Below are positions 42,998 through 51,932 of a DNA stretch of 55,797 nt, piece by piece (position 1 is the first letter of the stretch; the number at the start of each line of letters is the position of its first letter). Below the pieces are notes generated by a model that was not told the DNA's origin, searched no databases, and saw only the letters and a program-made list of their open reading frames with translations. The stretch is from Deltaproteobacteria bacterium (lineage in GTDB: Bacteria; Desulfobacterota; Syntrophia; Syntrophales; UBA5619), in NCBI GenBank assembly GCA_021817825.1, contig JAKAFS010000014.1, forward strand, positions 1 through 55,797, read 5' to 3'. Both the position numbers and the translations under genes were made by a program.

Positions 42998-44776
42998 ATG
43001 GGAAAGATCGTCAAACTGGCCATGAATGTCAAGCGGTGGCAGCTTTTGCTGGCCATCCCTGTCGGGCTTGTCGTTCTCACCCTCTTGTATATGGGCTCCT
43101 ATGCCCTGAACCACTATGCCGAATCCACCGCCTTTTGCACCACCTGCCACATCATGAAGCCCGAAGAGATCTCCCACCAAAATTCGCCCCATGCACGCAC
43201 GGATTGCGGCACCTGCCATGTGGGCCCCGGGGCCTGGCCCATGGTCAAGGTCAAGATGGAGAATGCCCGCTACGTGGTGATCTACCCGCTGGGTCTCTAT
43301 CCCCGGCCCATCCCGACGCCTATCAAAAGCCTGCGTCCGGTCGAATACGTTTGCGAGCAGTGCCATTGGCCGCAGAAATTATACGAAGATCGCCTCATCG
43401 TCCGAAATGCCTATGGCGAAGACAAGGCCAACAGCCTGACCCGCACCGCTTTGGTGATGAAGACCGGAGGCGGGCAGCGGGCCGAGGGCCAGGGACGCGG
43501 CATCCACTGGCATATCGAAAATCCGGTCTGGTACATCGCAGCCGATGAGAAGCGCCAGGAGATCCCCTGGGTGAAGGCCGATTTCAACGGCGTCGTGACC
43601 GAATACCTCTCCGTCGGCTCCAAGATGACGGCGGAACAGATTGCCAAAGCCCCGAAACGGAAAATGGACTGCGTGGATTGCCACAACCGGGCGACCCACG
43701 TCTTCCGCCGGCCCGCCACGGTTCTGGACGAAGCCCTCTCCAGCGGCACGATCCCCGCCGATCTTCCGGAGATCAAACGGTTGGGCGTGGCTGCTCTGGA
43801 AAAGACCTACGCCACCGAGGAAGAGGCGGCCCAGGCCATCGCCGCCGTTGCGGACGTTTACAGGGAAAAATATCCCGACCTTTTCAAACAACGTTCCGCC
43901 GATGTGAAGAAGGCCGTTGCCGCCCTGCGGGCCATCTTCGACCGGACCCAGTTTCCGTTCATGAAGGTCGACTGGCAGACCCATGCCGACAACATCGGGC
44001 ACAAGGACTTTCCCGGATGCTTCCGCTGTCATGACGGCAAGCACGTAAGCGCCGATCAGCAGTTCATCCGTCTGGAGTGCAACATCTGCCACAGCATCCC
44101 GAAGGTGGCTGCCGCCGGGAAACCGCTGACCGCCATAGAGTTCCCCGCCCTGCGGGAACCCGAATCGCATCACCGCACAGGATGGCTTGCCGAACACCGG
44201 TTCAAGTTCGATACGAGCTGCGCCGCTTGTCATAGGGTGGACAACCCCGGCGGCATCGACAACAGCAGTTTTTGCAGCAACAGCGCCTGTCACGGCGCGT
44301 CCTGGAAATTTATCGGGCTGAAGGCGCCGGAAATCAGGAAAAAGTCGCAGCCCGTCGCCGCAAGTGCTCCGGGTGTGGCCGCCTCCATTCCGCATCCCAT
44401 CGGCGTCCGCACGAACTGCCAGCTCTGCCATGGCGCAGGCAAGGTACACCCGGCGCCTCAGAATCACAGTGCTTACAAGCAGGACATGTGTCCGACATGC
44501 CACAAGCCCACGCTACAGGAAGGTGCGGGGGCGGCCAAGCCCTCTGCCCCCAAGGCGGGTGCATCCGTCCCCGCCGCGGCACAGGCGCAACCCGCGAACG
44601 CCCCTCCTGCCGCGCGGGGACCGGCGACCATTCCGCACGAGATCGCCGGCCGGGAAAACTGCCTGATGTGCCACAACCCGGAGGGGAACATGAAGCCTGC
44701 CCCCAAGGACCATATCGGGCGGACCGTTGCCATGTGCCAGGCCTGCCATAAACCGGCGCCGAAAAAGGGACCCTGA
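42998..44776 (+). CDS. NapC/NirT-type 12-heme membrane cytochrome c
   Basis: A 592-residue inner-membrane-anchored cytochrome. One helix at ~17-38 (LLLAIPVGLVVLTLLYMGSY) precedes hemes CTTCH, CGTCH and CEQCH, the layout of NapC/NrfH quinol dehydrogenases, which pass electrons from menaquinol to the periplasm. Further motifs are CVDCH, CFRCH, CNICH, CAACH, an unusual CSNSACH (CX4CH), and two C-terminal modules, each containing two hemes (CQLCH...CPTCH and CLMCH...CQACH), separated by an Ala/Pro linker and each opening IPHxIxxRxNC. Twelve c-heme motifs in all. GGAGG precedes the start. It heads the cytochrome/rhodanese operon. Confidence 0.93.
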   Translation: MGKIVKLAMNVKRWQLLLAIPVGLVVLTLLYMGSYALNHYAESTAFCTTCHIMKPEEISHQNSPHARTDCGTCHVGPGAWPMVKVKMENARYVVIYPLGLYPRPIPTPIKSLRPVEYVCEQCHWPQKLYEDRLIVRNAYGEDKANSLTRTALVMKTGGGQRAEGQGRGIHWHIENPVWYIAADEKRQEIPWVKADFNGVVTEYLSVGSKMTAEQIAKAPKRKMDCVDCHNRATHVFRRPATVLDEALSSGTIPADLPEIKRLGVAALEKTYATEEEAAQAIAAVADVYREKYPDLFKQRSADVKKAVAALRAIFDRTQFPFMKVDWQTHADNIGHKDFPGCFRCHDGKHVSADQQFIRLECNICHSIPKVAAAGKPLTAIEFPALREPESHHRTGWLAEHRFKFDTSCAACHRVDNPGGIDNSSFCSNSACHGASWKFIGLKAPEIRKKSQPVAASAPGVAASIPHPIGVRTNCQLCHGAGKVHPAPQNHSAYKQDMCPTCHKPTLQEGAGAAKPSAPKAGASVPAAAQAQPANAPPAARGPATIPHEIAGRENCLMCHNPEGNMKPAPKDHIGRTVAMCQACHKPAPKKGP

Positions 44777-44831
44777 CCGTCTTTAATTCAGGCGACGTTT
44801 GCGGATTCGAAAAGACAATTGGGAGAGACGT

Positions 44832-46085
44832 ATGAAGAGAGGAATCATGACGGGCTTGACGGCCATTGTGCTTCTGCTGGCATGCCAGACCGTACCCGGC
44901 TACGCCGCCGCGGCCAGGGAGAGCTGCCTGGTCTGTCACACCAACGACAAGATGATGAAGATGCTCTACAAGCCCCCCGAGCTTTCGAGCGGCGAAGCCG
45001 AGGGGTGAGCAGGGTCGCCTCCGCCGGTCAAGGCGGAAGAGATGTACAAAGGATTTCTCATCGACCCGGCGCTCCTGGAGAAGGATCCCCATTTCCGGAT
45101 GGGCTGCAAGTTCTGTCATCGGGGAGACGACACGGCGCTCGGCCGGGACAAGGCCCATACGGGGCTCGTCAAACGTCCCTCCGATGACTTGAAGACCTGC
45201 GGCGCCTGCCATCGGGAAATCGCGGGGAAGTACGGCAAGTCCCTGCACTACACGACGGCGGGTCTCAAGAACGGCATCCACCCGCGTTTTTCGCCCGCCG
45301 AGGCGAAACAGTTCGACGAGAAGGTCTTCGAGGCCTCCTGTCGGAGTTGTCATGCCTCCTGCGGCGACTGCCATGTGAAGGGCCCTCCGGTCAGCGGGAT
45401 CAGCATCGGCCTGATCGCCGGCCACAGGTTCGTGAAGAAGGACGAGGGAAAGACCTGCGCCTTCTGCCACGGCGGCCGTGTCTATCCTGAGTTTACGGGC
45501 GACTACGGCGGCAATCCCGATGTCCATTATGAAAAGGGGATGACCTGCCTGGATTGCCACAAAAAGGCGGAGTTTCACGGAGACGGCAAGGCCTACGGCT
45601 CCAAACAGGAGGTGAAGGACCGGCCGGCCTGCGTGAACTGCCATGACAAGCTCGGCAATGAACCCGTACTGACGACGCGGATCGCCCACCGGACCCACAA
45701 GGACAAGGTGAGCTGCTACGGCTGTCACAGTGCCGGCGAGTATCGCCAATGCGCTTCCTGCCATGAGGGTGCAGGAGCCACGGCCAAGCCGGGGTTCTTT
45801 CTGGGGGTGAACCCGCGGGACAAAAAGACCCTGACGACCTTGCGGCTCGTTCCGACCGTCCGGGACACCTTCGCCAAGTCGGGGCTCAAGATGGAGCGGT
45901 TCGATGCCCTGCCCAACTATTGGAATTCGCCGGTCCACAACATCCGCAAGCGGACCGACCGGACCCGGTCCTGCGACGTCTGCCATGTCGATCGCAGCGG
46001 TTTTTTGAAGCGAGAAAACCTCCCGCAAGGGGGCTCGAAGGCCAATGAGGGCCTGATTATGACGCCGAGAGTCATCAACAAGTAA
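44832..46085 (+). CDS. Eleven-heme cytochrome c with an in-frame UGA (probable selenoprotein)
   Basis: From ATG 44832 (GGGAGAG upstream) a signal peptide and CLVCH heme are followed at residue 59 by TGA (45006-45008). The same frame continues without interruption for 358 codons and ends at 46085, with ten more CxxCH motifs (CKFCH, CGACH, CRSCH, CGDCH, CAFCH, CLDCH, CVNCH, CYGCH, CASCH, CDVCH). The context of the UGA is SGEAEG-U-AGSPPPVKAEEMYKG, a single continuous domain boundary rather than a new gene start; no ribosome site precedes the next ATG (45042). After the UGA, a 6-bp stem (45020-45025 with 45032-45037) and loop GGTCAA starts 17 nt downstream with G first, fitting a SECIS. Read as one 417-residue periplasmic undecaheme cytochrome. 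A pipeline would report two fragments. Confidence 0.75.
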
Positions 46086-46100
46086 TCAAGGAGGTTGGGT

Positions 46101-46988
46101 ATGCGGAAAAGCAAGCTCGTTCTTATGGCACTGACGCTCGTTTTCTTCCTGCCGTTCTGCGCTTCAGCGGCGGCGGCGGACCCTTTTGTCACTCCCGACT
46201 GGCTGGAGAAGAACCTCAGCGCTCCGAACACGGTCATCGTGGATATCCGGAAGATGGAAGAATATCGGGAAGGCCATGTTCCCAATGCGATCAGCATCTT
46301 TTACAATTCCTGGGCGGTGACCAAAAGCGGACTGGGCAATGAGATCCCCGCCGATGACGATCTCCGGGACCTTCTGGGCGGCGCCGGAATCGGCAAGGAC
46401 ACGACGGTCGTCATCGTGAACAAGGCCGATCCCTTCGTCGAGCGCGTCAACATGACGCGGGTTGCCTGGACGCTGAAGTATGCAGGCGTGCAGAACGTCG
46501 CCATTCTGAACGGCGGCTACGACGCTTGGGTTGCCGCGAAGAAGGAAATTTCCAAGACCGTCAGCCGGGGAAACAAGGTGGCCTATGACGGTCAGTTCAA
46601 CAAGGGTCTCCTGGTCGACAAAGCCCAGGTCCTGGCCGGCCTCGGCAAGGCGAAGATCGTCGATACCCGTGAACTGCCCTTCTATGCCGGGGAGAAAAAA
46701 CTCGATTTCGTGGCCAAGCCCGGTCACATCAAAGGAGCGGTCCATCTGCCCACTTTCCAGATCTTCAAGGACATCTCCTTCAAGTCCAAGGATGAACTGG
46801 CGGCGATGGCGCTGCCCGTGGTCGGCGAAAAGCGGGATGCCGAGATCATCGTCTACTGCGACTCGGGACGCGTCGCTTCGGCCTGGTGGTACATCCTGAG
46901 CCAGGTCCTGGGCTACACCCATGTCAAGAACTACGACGGCTCGGCCCAGGATTGGACCAAGGATCCGGCAGGACCTGTCGAACCCTGA
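46101..46988 (+). CDS. Periplasmic double-rhodanese sulfurtransferase
   Basis: A 295-residue exported protein (signal peptide ~1-25, ending SAAAA) with two rhodanese domains. In the first the catalytic-loop position reads IVNKADPFVER without Cys, so it is inactive. In the second the loop is YCDSGRVAS, with the persulfide-forming Cys. Tandem inactive/active domains are typical of TST-type rhodaneses. It is 15 nt after the UGA-containing cytochrome, with AAGGAGG 6 nt before the ATG. Its position in a cytochrome operon suggests it hands sulfane sulfur (or selenium) to or from the periplasmic cytochromes. Confidence 0.9.
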   Translation: MRKSKLVLMALTLVFFLPFCASAAAADPFVTPDWLEKNLSAPNTVIVDIRKMEEYREGHVPNAISIFYNSWAVTKSGLGNEIPADDDLRDLLGGAGIGKDTTVVIVNKADPFVERVNMTRVAWTLKYAGVQNVAILNGGYDAWVAAKKEISKTVSRGNKVAYDGQFNKGLLVDKAQVLAGLGKAKIVDTRELPFYAGEKKLDFVAKPGHIKGAVHLPTFQIFKDISFKSKDELAAMALPVVGEKRDAEIIVYCDSGRVASAWWYILSQVLGYTHVKNYDGSAQDWTKDPAGPVEP

Positions 46989-46995
46989 TCTGATG

Positions 46996-47033
46996 CCGGG
47001 GCTTCCCCTTCCTTTGCGCCGGGGAGGCCCCGG
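46996..47033 (+). terminator. Intercistronic stem-loop, possible weak terminator
   Basis: A 13-bp stem (CCGGGGCTTCCCC with GGGGAGGCCCCGG) and 12-nt loop 7 nt after the rhodanese stop codon. It is followed only by AGTTTCC, so it may act as an mRNA-stabilising hairpin or partial terminator within the operon rather than a full stop. Confidence 0.45.
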
Positions 47034-47098
47034 AGTTTCCGCGCTGTCCGGCAGCGACCGGGCAGGTTGAGGTAAATGGTTTGTTAAAAGGATCGATC

Positions 47099-49090
47099 AT
47101 GAGATCATTGCGCACCGTGACCGGTTGTCTGCTGGCAGGGTTTTTTCTGGCCGCTTTCCTGCCTTCCCTCGGCGGCGCCGTTGCCCACCAGGATGTCTGG
47201 TTGAAAAACGAACTGGGCGACCGGATCACGCCCCAGGAGAACCGCGCCGATCCCTACAGCCCCAAGAAGACTTGCGGCGCCTGCCACGGCTATGCCACGA
47301 TCACCCGGGGGTACCATTTCCAGCAGGGGTTCGACGCGATGAGCGACCGCTACGACGCCAAGCGTCCCTGGGTCCTCTCGCCGGGCCGGTATGGCAATTG
47401 GCTTCCCTATTGCGGGGCCGCCGGCCAACTTGCCGCCAAGAAAAATGCGGATCGCCTGCGGATGGACCTGTCGGCTTACGACTGGATCGGCGGCGGCAAA
47501 CTCAACGCGGCCCAGAAGATCAAATCGCCGGCCTGCGGCTGGTGCCATCCCGGCGGAGGGCCCATGGAGTATGGTCGGAACGCCGCGGGGCGGGCCGACC
47601 TTTCCCTGACCCTGGCCCAGGCCGAGCAGGGGAAAGCCGATCCCCGAGACGGCGATTTCAGTTCCCGCTTCACGCCCGATAGCCGCAGCCATTTTAGGGA
47701 AAGCGGGGTGGTCGAGGCGGACTGCCTGATCTGTCATCTGCCCGGTTACCGGATGGAGGCGCGCAACGAGCAGCTCACCTTCCGGAACTACCGCTGGGCG
47801 GCCACGGCCGGAGCGGGAATCGGATCGGTCGAGGGGGCCGTCTTTGCCTTTGCCGACCCCAAGGCCGGTCCCGATGACCCGCGTTTTCTGGAAGGCCGCT
47901 GGAATCTGGCGAAGCGGCCGGCCGTGACCTACCGTTGGTCCGACCGGACCCTCTTTGCCGCCGACGGGCGTCTGAAGGGAACGCTGGTCAACAAAGCGGT
48001 CGGGGCGAAGAACTGTCTCCAATGCCACGGTCCGGTGGAGGCGCGAAATACGGGAACGCTTCACACCGCTTCCCACGACACCCACGTCCGGGCGGGACTC
48101 ACCTGCACCGATTGCCATCCCCTGGTAGGAAGGACGCCGGGGGGACGGCTGGAACACCAGATCGCCAAGGGGGCCTATCCGCAGGCGAACGTCCGGGACG
48201 ACCTCGACGGGGTCGAGCTCAAGACCTGCATCGGCTGCCACAAGGAGGGGCGTTACCGGGCCACCCGTCCCGGGATGCCGAAGGCGGCGCGGGACCCGGA
48301 AAAGGCTCATGCCGAAAAGTTCCCCCAGGTCCTCTTCCATACGGGCATCATCACCTGTAGCGGTTGCCATGTAACGGCCCAGCCGGCCCGCGGCATGGCT
48401 CTTCTGGATTTGAGCACCGGGACCGAGCGGGGGTACACGGCGGAAGACTATCGGACGGTCCTTTGGCCCGATGATTACGCCACCCCGGTTTCGGCGCCCT
48501 GGCCGCCCTGGATGACCCGCGCCCCCGGCGGGGCGGGGTATGGGGAGGCCTATCTTCCCCATGTGCCGAAGCGGCTCCAGTGGTTCGGCGAAAAGACGGC
48601 GGGCGGGATTCGGCCGATCCCTCTTCACCAGGTGCAGAAGGCCTTTCGGACGCTGAAGCAGCCGTCGACGGTGCCGGCGCTCCGGACGGACGGGACCAAG
48701 CTCTCGGTGCCCGCGATCCTCTCCGACGAGGAGATTGTCGCTATGCTTGCGGCCCTTGCCAAGGCAGGGTTCAGAGACGCGGTCTTTCTTTCCGACCGGA
48801 TCTATGAGCGGAGCGGCGGGCGGCTCGTTGCCGGCAGCAAGGCGCTGCCGGCCGATTCCTATCCCATCGCCCACGGGGTCGTTCCGCTCGTAGGCAAAAA
48901 GCCTTACGGGACCAAGGGAAAACCGGGCGGCTGCTTCGAATGTCACAACCCGGCGGCGCCTTTCTTCGGCAAAACGCAGATCATGAACCTCCGGGAATTT
49001 CTGAAGGCCTATCCGGACCTCAAGGCGCCGCAGGCGCTTCCCCAGATGAACGGCTGGGGGATGACCCGCGTCCCGTCGATGACGCAATAG
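47099..49090 (+). CDS. Eight-heme periplasmic cytochrome c
   Basis: A 663-residue exported cytochrome (signal peptide ~1-26, ending VAHQD) with eight CxxCH motifs: CGACH, CGWCH, CLICH, CLQCH, CTDCH, CIGCH, CSGCH and CFECH. The spacing is wide, and long segments between hemes (~200 residues after CSGCH with MTRAPGGAGYGEAYLPHV) look like a catalytic or structural domain, so this could be a terminal reductase rather than a simple wire. I recognise it as a multiheme family but cannot match it to a characterised enzyme. The start at 47099 has AAAAGGA upstream. Confidence 0.85.
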   Translation: MRSLRTVTGCLLAGFFLAAFLPSLGGAVAHQDVWLKNELGDRITPQENRADPYSPKKTCGACHGYATITRGYHFQQGFDAMSDRYDAKRPWVLSPGRYGNWLPYCGAAGQLAAKKNADRLRMDLSAYDWIGGGKLNAAQKIKSPACGWCHPGGGPMEYGRNAAGRADLSLTLAQAEQGKADPRDGDFSSRFTPDSRSHFRESGVVEADCLICHLPGYRMEARNEQLTFRNYRWAATAGAGIGSVEGAVFAFADPKAGPDDPRFLEGRWNLAKRPAVTYRWSDRTLFAADGRLKGTLVNKAVGAKNCLQCHGPVEARNTGTLHTASHDTHVRAGLTCTDCHPLVGRTPGGRLEHQIAKGAYPQANVRDDLDGVELKTCIGCHKEGRYRATRPGMPKAARDPEKAHAEKFPQVLFHTGIITCSGCHVTAQPARGMALLDLSTGTERGYTAEDYRTVLWPDDYATPVSAPWPPWMTRAPGGAGYGEAYLPHVPKRLQWFGEKTAGGIRPIPLHQVQKAFRTLKQPSTVPALRTDGTKLSVPAILSDEEIVAMLAALAKAGFRDAVFLSDRIYERSGGRLVAGSKALPADSYPIAHGVVPLVGKKPYGTKGKPGGCFECHNPAAPFFGKTQIMNLREFLKAYPDLKAPQALPQMNGWGMTRVPSMTQ

Positions 49091-49140
49091 CCGGCGGCCG
49101 GTGGATGGCGTGCAAGAGTTTGAAAAACGGGGTGAAAAAG

Positions 49141-49890
49141 ATGATCGGAAGACAAGTGCGGTGGTGGCGGCTTTTATTGGCGGCAAGCCTGCTGACCGGG
49201 GGCTCGCTACAGGCAGCGGAAAAGCGTCCGGAGGTCCTGAATCCGGCGCAGCTCAAGCAGATGCTCGACCGGAAAGAAGACTTCGCCCTGGTCGATGTGA
49301 TGAGCCGCCTGGAATGCATGGATCACCGCATTCCCGGTTCGCTCTGCGTGGCCGATGAGGAATTCGCTTCCCAGGCTCCCCGCCTTTTCCCGGACAAGAA
49401 CCGCCTGATCGTCCTGTACTGCGAGAGCGACCGCTGCTACCGGAGCCGGGAAACGGCATCCCAGGCGATTGCGCAAGGATATCGGCGGGTCGCGGTCCTC
49501 ACGGGCGGGATGCCCGCCTGGAAAGAGGCGGGCTATGAAATGGAGTCCCTGGTGCGGATTCCGCGGGTCCCCGTGGAGTCGGTCAAGCCGGACCGCCTTG
49601 CGCAGTGGATGAAGGAAAAGCGGGACCTGCTGATCCTCGACGTCCGGCGTGAGGACCGGTTCCGGGAGGGACATCTTCCCGGGGCGATCAACATCCCCCT
49701 CTACCGCCTCGAAGAACGATATCGGGAGCTTCCCCTGAACCGGCCGATCCTGGTCGTGGACGATCGGGGGTTGCGGTCCTTCCTGGCCTCTTCCTATCTG
49801 ATCCGCAAGGGGATCGCCGATGTAAAACGGCTCTTCGGCGGGATGGAGCGGTGGCAGGCCTACAGCGCAAAGGGAAAGGGTAAGCAATGA
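49141..49890 (+). CDS. Second periplasmic double-rhodanese protein
   Basis: A 249-residue exported protein (signal peptide ~1-23, ending LQA). Here the first domain carries the catalytic loop YCESDRCYRS with Cys, while the second reads VVDDRGLRS where Cys would be, so it is likely inactive. This is the mirror image of the rhodanese at 46101-46988. An in-frame ATG at 49105 would lengthen the signal region. Overlaps the start of the next cytochrome by 4 nt, so the two are translationally coupled. Confidence 0.85.
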   Translation: MIGRQVRWWRLLLAASLLTGGSLQAAEKRPEVLNPAQLKQMLDRKEDFALVDVMSRLECMDHRIPGSLCVADEEFASQAPRLFPDKNRLIVLYCESDRCYRSRETASQAIAQGYRRVAVLTGGMPAWKEAGYEMESLVRIPRVPVESVKPDRLAQWMKEKRDLLILDVRREDRFREGHLPGAINIPLYRLEERYRELPLNRPILVVDDRGLRSFLASSYLIRKGIADVKRLFGGMERWQAYSAKGKGKQ

Positions 49891-51764
49891 AGAGGCACGG
49901 CAGGGGCATTCCCCTTTGGATCTTTCCGGCAATGGCACTCGGGTTTTCTCTCCTGCTGGCCTGTCCGGCGGCGGCCGCTCCGGCTCCGGCCCCGGCATCG
50001 GGCCGAAGTTGCCAGAGCTGTCACGACGACGAAGCTTTCCGGTCCCGCTTTGCCGGGTCCGTTCACGGCAAGAACAGCTGCACGAGCTGTCATACCGACA
50101 TCGGCGATCTACAGACGCACATGACCGGGAAACAGAAGCCCGCCCCCGTGAACTGCGGCAGTTGCCACCAGGAGGTCGCCCGGGATTTCCAGAAGAACTT
50201 TCATTACCTTCAGGAGGATTTCCGCTGCACCGACTGTCACCGCGGGATCCACGCCCTCGAGAAGGCCGATGAGAACTTCAAGCTTGCCGTGATCCTGAAG
50301 TGCACCGAATGTCACGCCAACGACGAGTACGTGGCCTCCGGCCACAGCGAGGCGGTCCTCCGGGGGTATCAGGATTCGGCGGCCTGCTCCGACTGCCACG
50401 GCCTCCACGATACCCGGGTCTACCATACCTCGCTGGAGGCCTATCCCGGTGAGGCCCGGGAGTTCTACACCGACAAATGCCGGGCCTGCCATGAAGATCC
50501 CAAGGTGATGGGTCGGTCGGGCATCCCGACCGACATCGTCAAACGCTACGAGGCGACCTACCACGGCAAGGTGCAGGACATCGGCTATCCGACGCGGGTG
50601 GCCGGTTGCGCCGATTGCCACACGTCGCACAACATCCTGCCGCCGACGGACGTCCGTTCGAGCATCCATCCGGCGAACCTGGTGACCAACTGCGGCCGCT
50701 GCCATCAGGGCTTCAACCCCCGCTTCGTCCTGTACAAGGCCCATCCCAACTACCACGACCGGAAGAACTACCCGACCCTCTTTTGGACCTTCGTCTTCAT
50801 GTCCCTGCTCCTGATCGGGACGTTCCTGTTCTTCTGGGTCCACACGCTCCTCTGGTGGCGCAAGGTCTATTGGGAAAAGGACAAGCGGGAACGGCTGGGC
50901 GGTTCGGCGGAGATGCTGCCGCCCGGAAGCGAGGGGCTCGTCCCGGTGGAGCGCTTCTCGCTGCGGGAGAGAATCGTCCATATCCTGCTCATCCTCTCGT
51001 TTATGATGCTCGTCATGACGGGCTTTCCGCTCAAATACCACGAGGCCCCCTGGGCCAAGACGCTGATCGGCCTCTGGGGCGGCGCCGCCGGGGCGGGGCT
51101 CTTCCATCGCATCGCCGCGGGGCTGCTCACGGCCCTGTTCCTCTACGTCCTGGTCCTTTCCCTCCAGTTCCTCTTCCCCAAGGGGCAGCGGACGAAGGGC
51201 TTCTGGGGGCGGCTCTTCGGACCCGACTCCCTCTGCCCGAACCTCAAAGACCTCCGGGACGTCATCGGGATGTTCCGCTGGTTCTTCGACAAGGGCGAGA
51301 TGCCGAAGTTCGAGCGCTGGACCTACTGGGAAAAGTTCGACTTCATGGCCGTCTTCTGGGGGATGTTCGCCATCGGCGGATCGGGTCTGCTCCTCTGGAT
51401 CCCCGAATGGTCTTCCTGGGTCGTTCCGGGCTGGATTCTCAACGTGGCGACGCTGATCCATTCCGAGGAGGCGCTCTTGGCGGCGTTGTTCATCTTTACG
51501 GTTCATTTTTTCAACACCCACTTCATTCCGACGAAGTTCCCCCTGGACACGCTCATCTTCACGGGGCGCTATCGGCTGGAGGAGATGAAGGAGCAAAAAC
51601 CGCTGCATTACGAGCGTCTCCGGGCGGAAGGGAAGCTGGAGCCGCTCAAGCGGAAGCACCCGACGATCCCGCTCAAGATCGTTTCCGGGATCTTCGGTCT
51701 GGCGAGCCTCCTGTTGGGCCTGACCCTCACGATCCTCATTCTCTGGGCGATGTTCCTGGAGTAG
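49887..51764 (+). CDS. Nine-heme c / b-type membrane cytochrome fusion (CbcL-like architecture)
   Basis: A 625-residue protein. A signal/anchor (~8-30) precedes nine c-heme motifs (CQSCH, CTSCH, CGSCH, CTDCH, CTECH, CSDCH, CRACH, CADCH, CGRCH; ~40-280). Then a membrane helix (~295-325) and a cytochrome b561-like membrane domain of about five helices (~365-600), with His residues in the helices suitable as b-heme ligands (IVHILLILSFMM, LFHRIAAGLL, IHSEEALL, FTVHFFNTHF). It would oxidise menaquinol and feed the c-hemes directly. The plan is that of Geobacter CbcL (nine c hemes fused to a diheme b domain). Overlaps the rhodanese gene (ATGA). Confidence 0.88.
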   Translation: MKRHGRGIPLWIFPAMALGFSLLLACPAAAAPAPAPASGRSCQSCHDDEAFRSRFAGSVHGKNSCTSCHTDIGDLQTHMTGKQKPAPVNCGSCHQEVARDFQKNFHYLQEDFRCTDCHRGIHALEKADENFKLAVILKCTECHANDEYVASGHSEAVLRGYQDSAACSDCHGLHDTRVYHTSLEAYPGEAREFYTDKCRACHEDPKVMGRSGIPTDIVKRYEATYHGKVQDIGYPTRVAGCADCHTSHNILPPTDVRSSIHPANLVTNCGRCHQGFNPRFVLYKAHPNYHDRKNYPTLFWTFVFMSLLLIGTFLFFWVHTLLWWRKVYWEKDKRERLGGSAEMLPPGSEGLVPVERFSLRERIVHILLILSFMMLVMTGFPLKYHEAPWAKTLIGLWGGAAGAGLFHRIAAGLLTALFLYVLVLSLQFLFPKGQRTKGFWGRLFGPDSLCPNLKDLRDVIGMFRWFFDKGEMPKFERWTYWEKFDFMAVFWGMFAIGGSGLLLWIPEWSSWVVPGWILNVATLIHSEEALLAALFIFTVHFFNTHFIPTKFPLDTLIFTGRYRLEEMKEQKPLHYERLRAEGKLEPLKRKHPTIPLKIVSGIFGLASLLLGLTLTILILWAMFLE

Positions 51765-51830
51765 TGGGATTTTCCCGCGGCGGCCGGTTGCTTCCCCGGG
51801 GAAATGTGTTAAAATGGTTTTTCCGATCAG

Positions 51831-51859
51831 CGGTCTTCACGCCCTGAAGACCGTTTTTT
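51831..51859 (+). terminator. Rho-independent terminator after the nine-heme cytochrome gene
   Basis: CGGTCTTC (51831-51838), 7-nt loop, GAAGACCG (51846-51853), then TTTTTTA. It separates the cytochrome operon from the biogenesis genes, which are 74 nt further on. Confidence 0.85.
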
Positions 51860-51932
51860 ATGGCTTCGGCGGGGAGGCGGTCTTCCTGCCGGGACAAGGC
51901 GCCGCGAGCGCCCATAGACGGAAAGGAGCTCT

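Noticed and set aside
44799..45008. Separate 70-residue protein ending at 45008
   Set aside because: Treated as the N-terminal part of the UGA-containing cytochrome because the next reading frame is in phase, with no ribosome site of its own.
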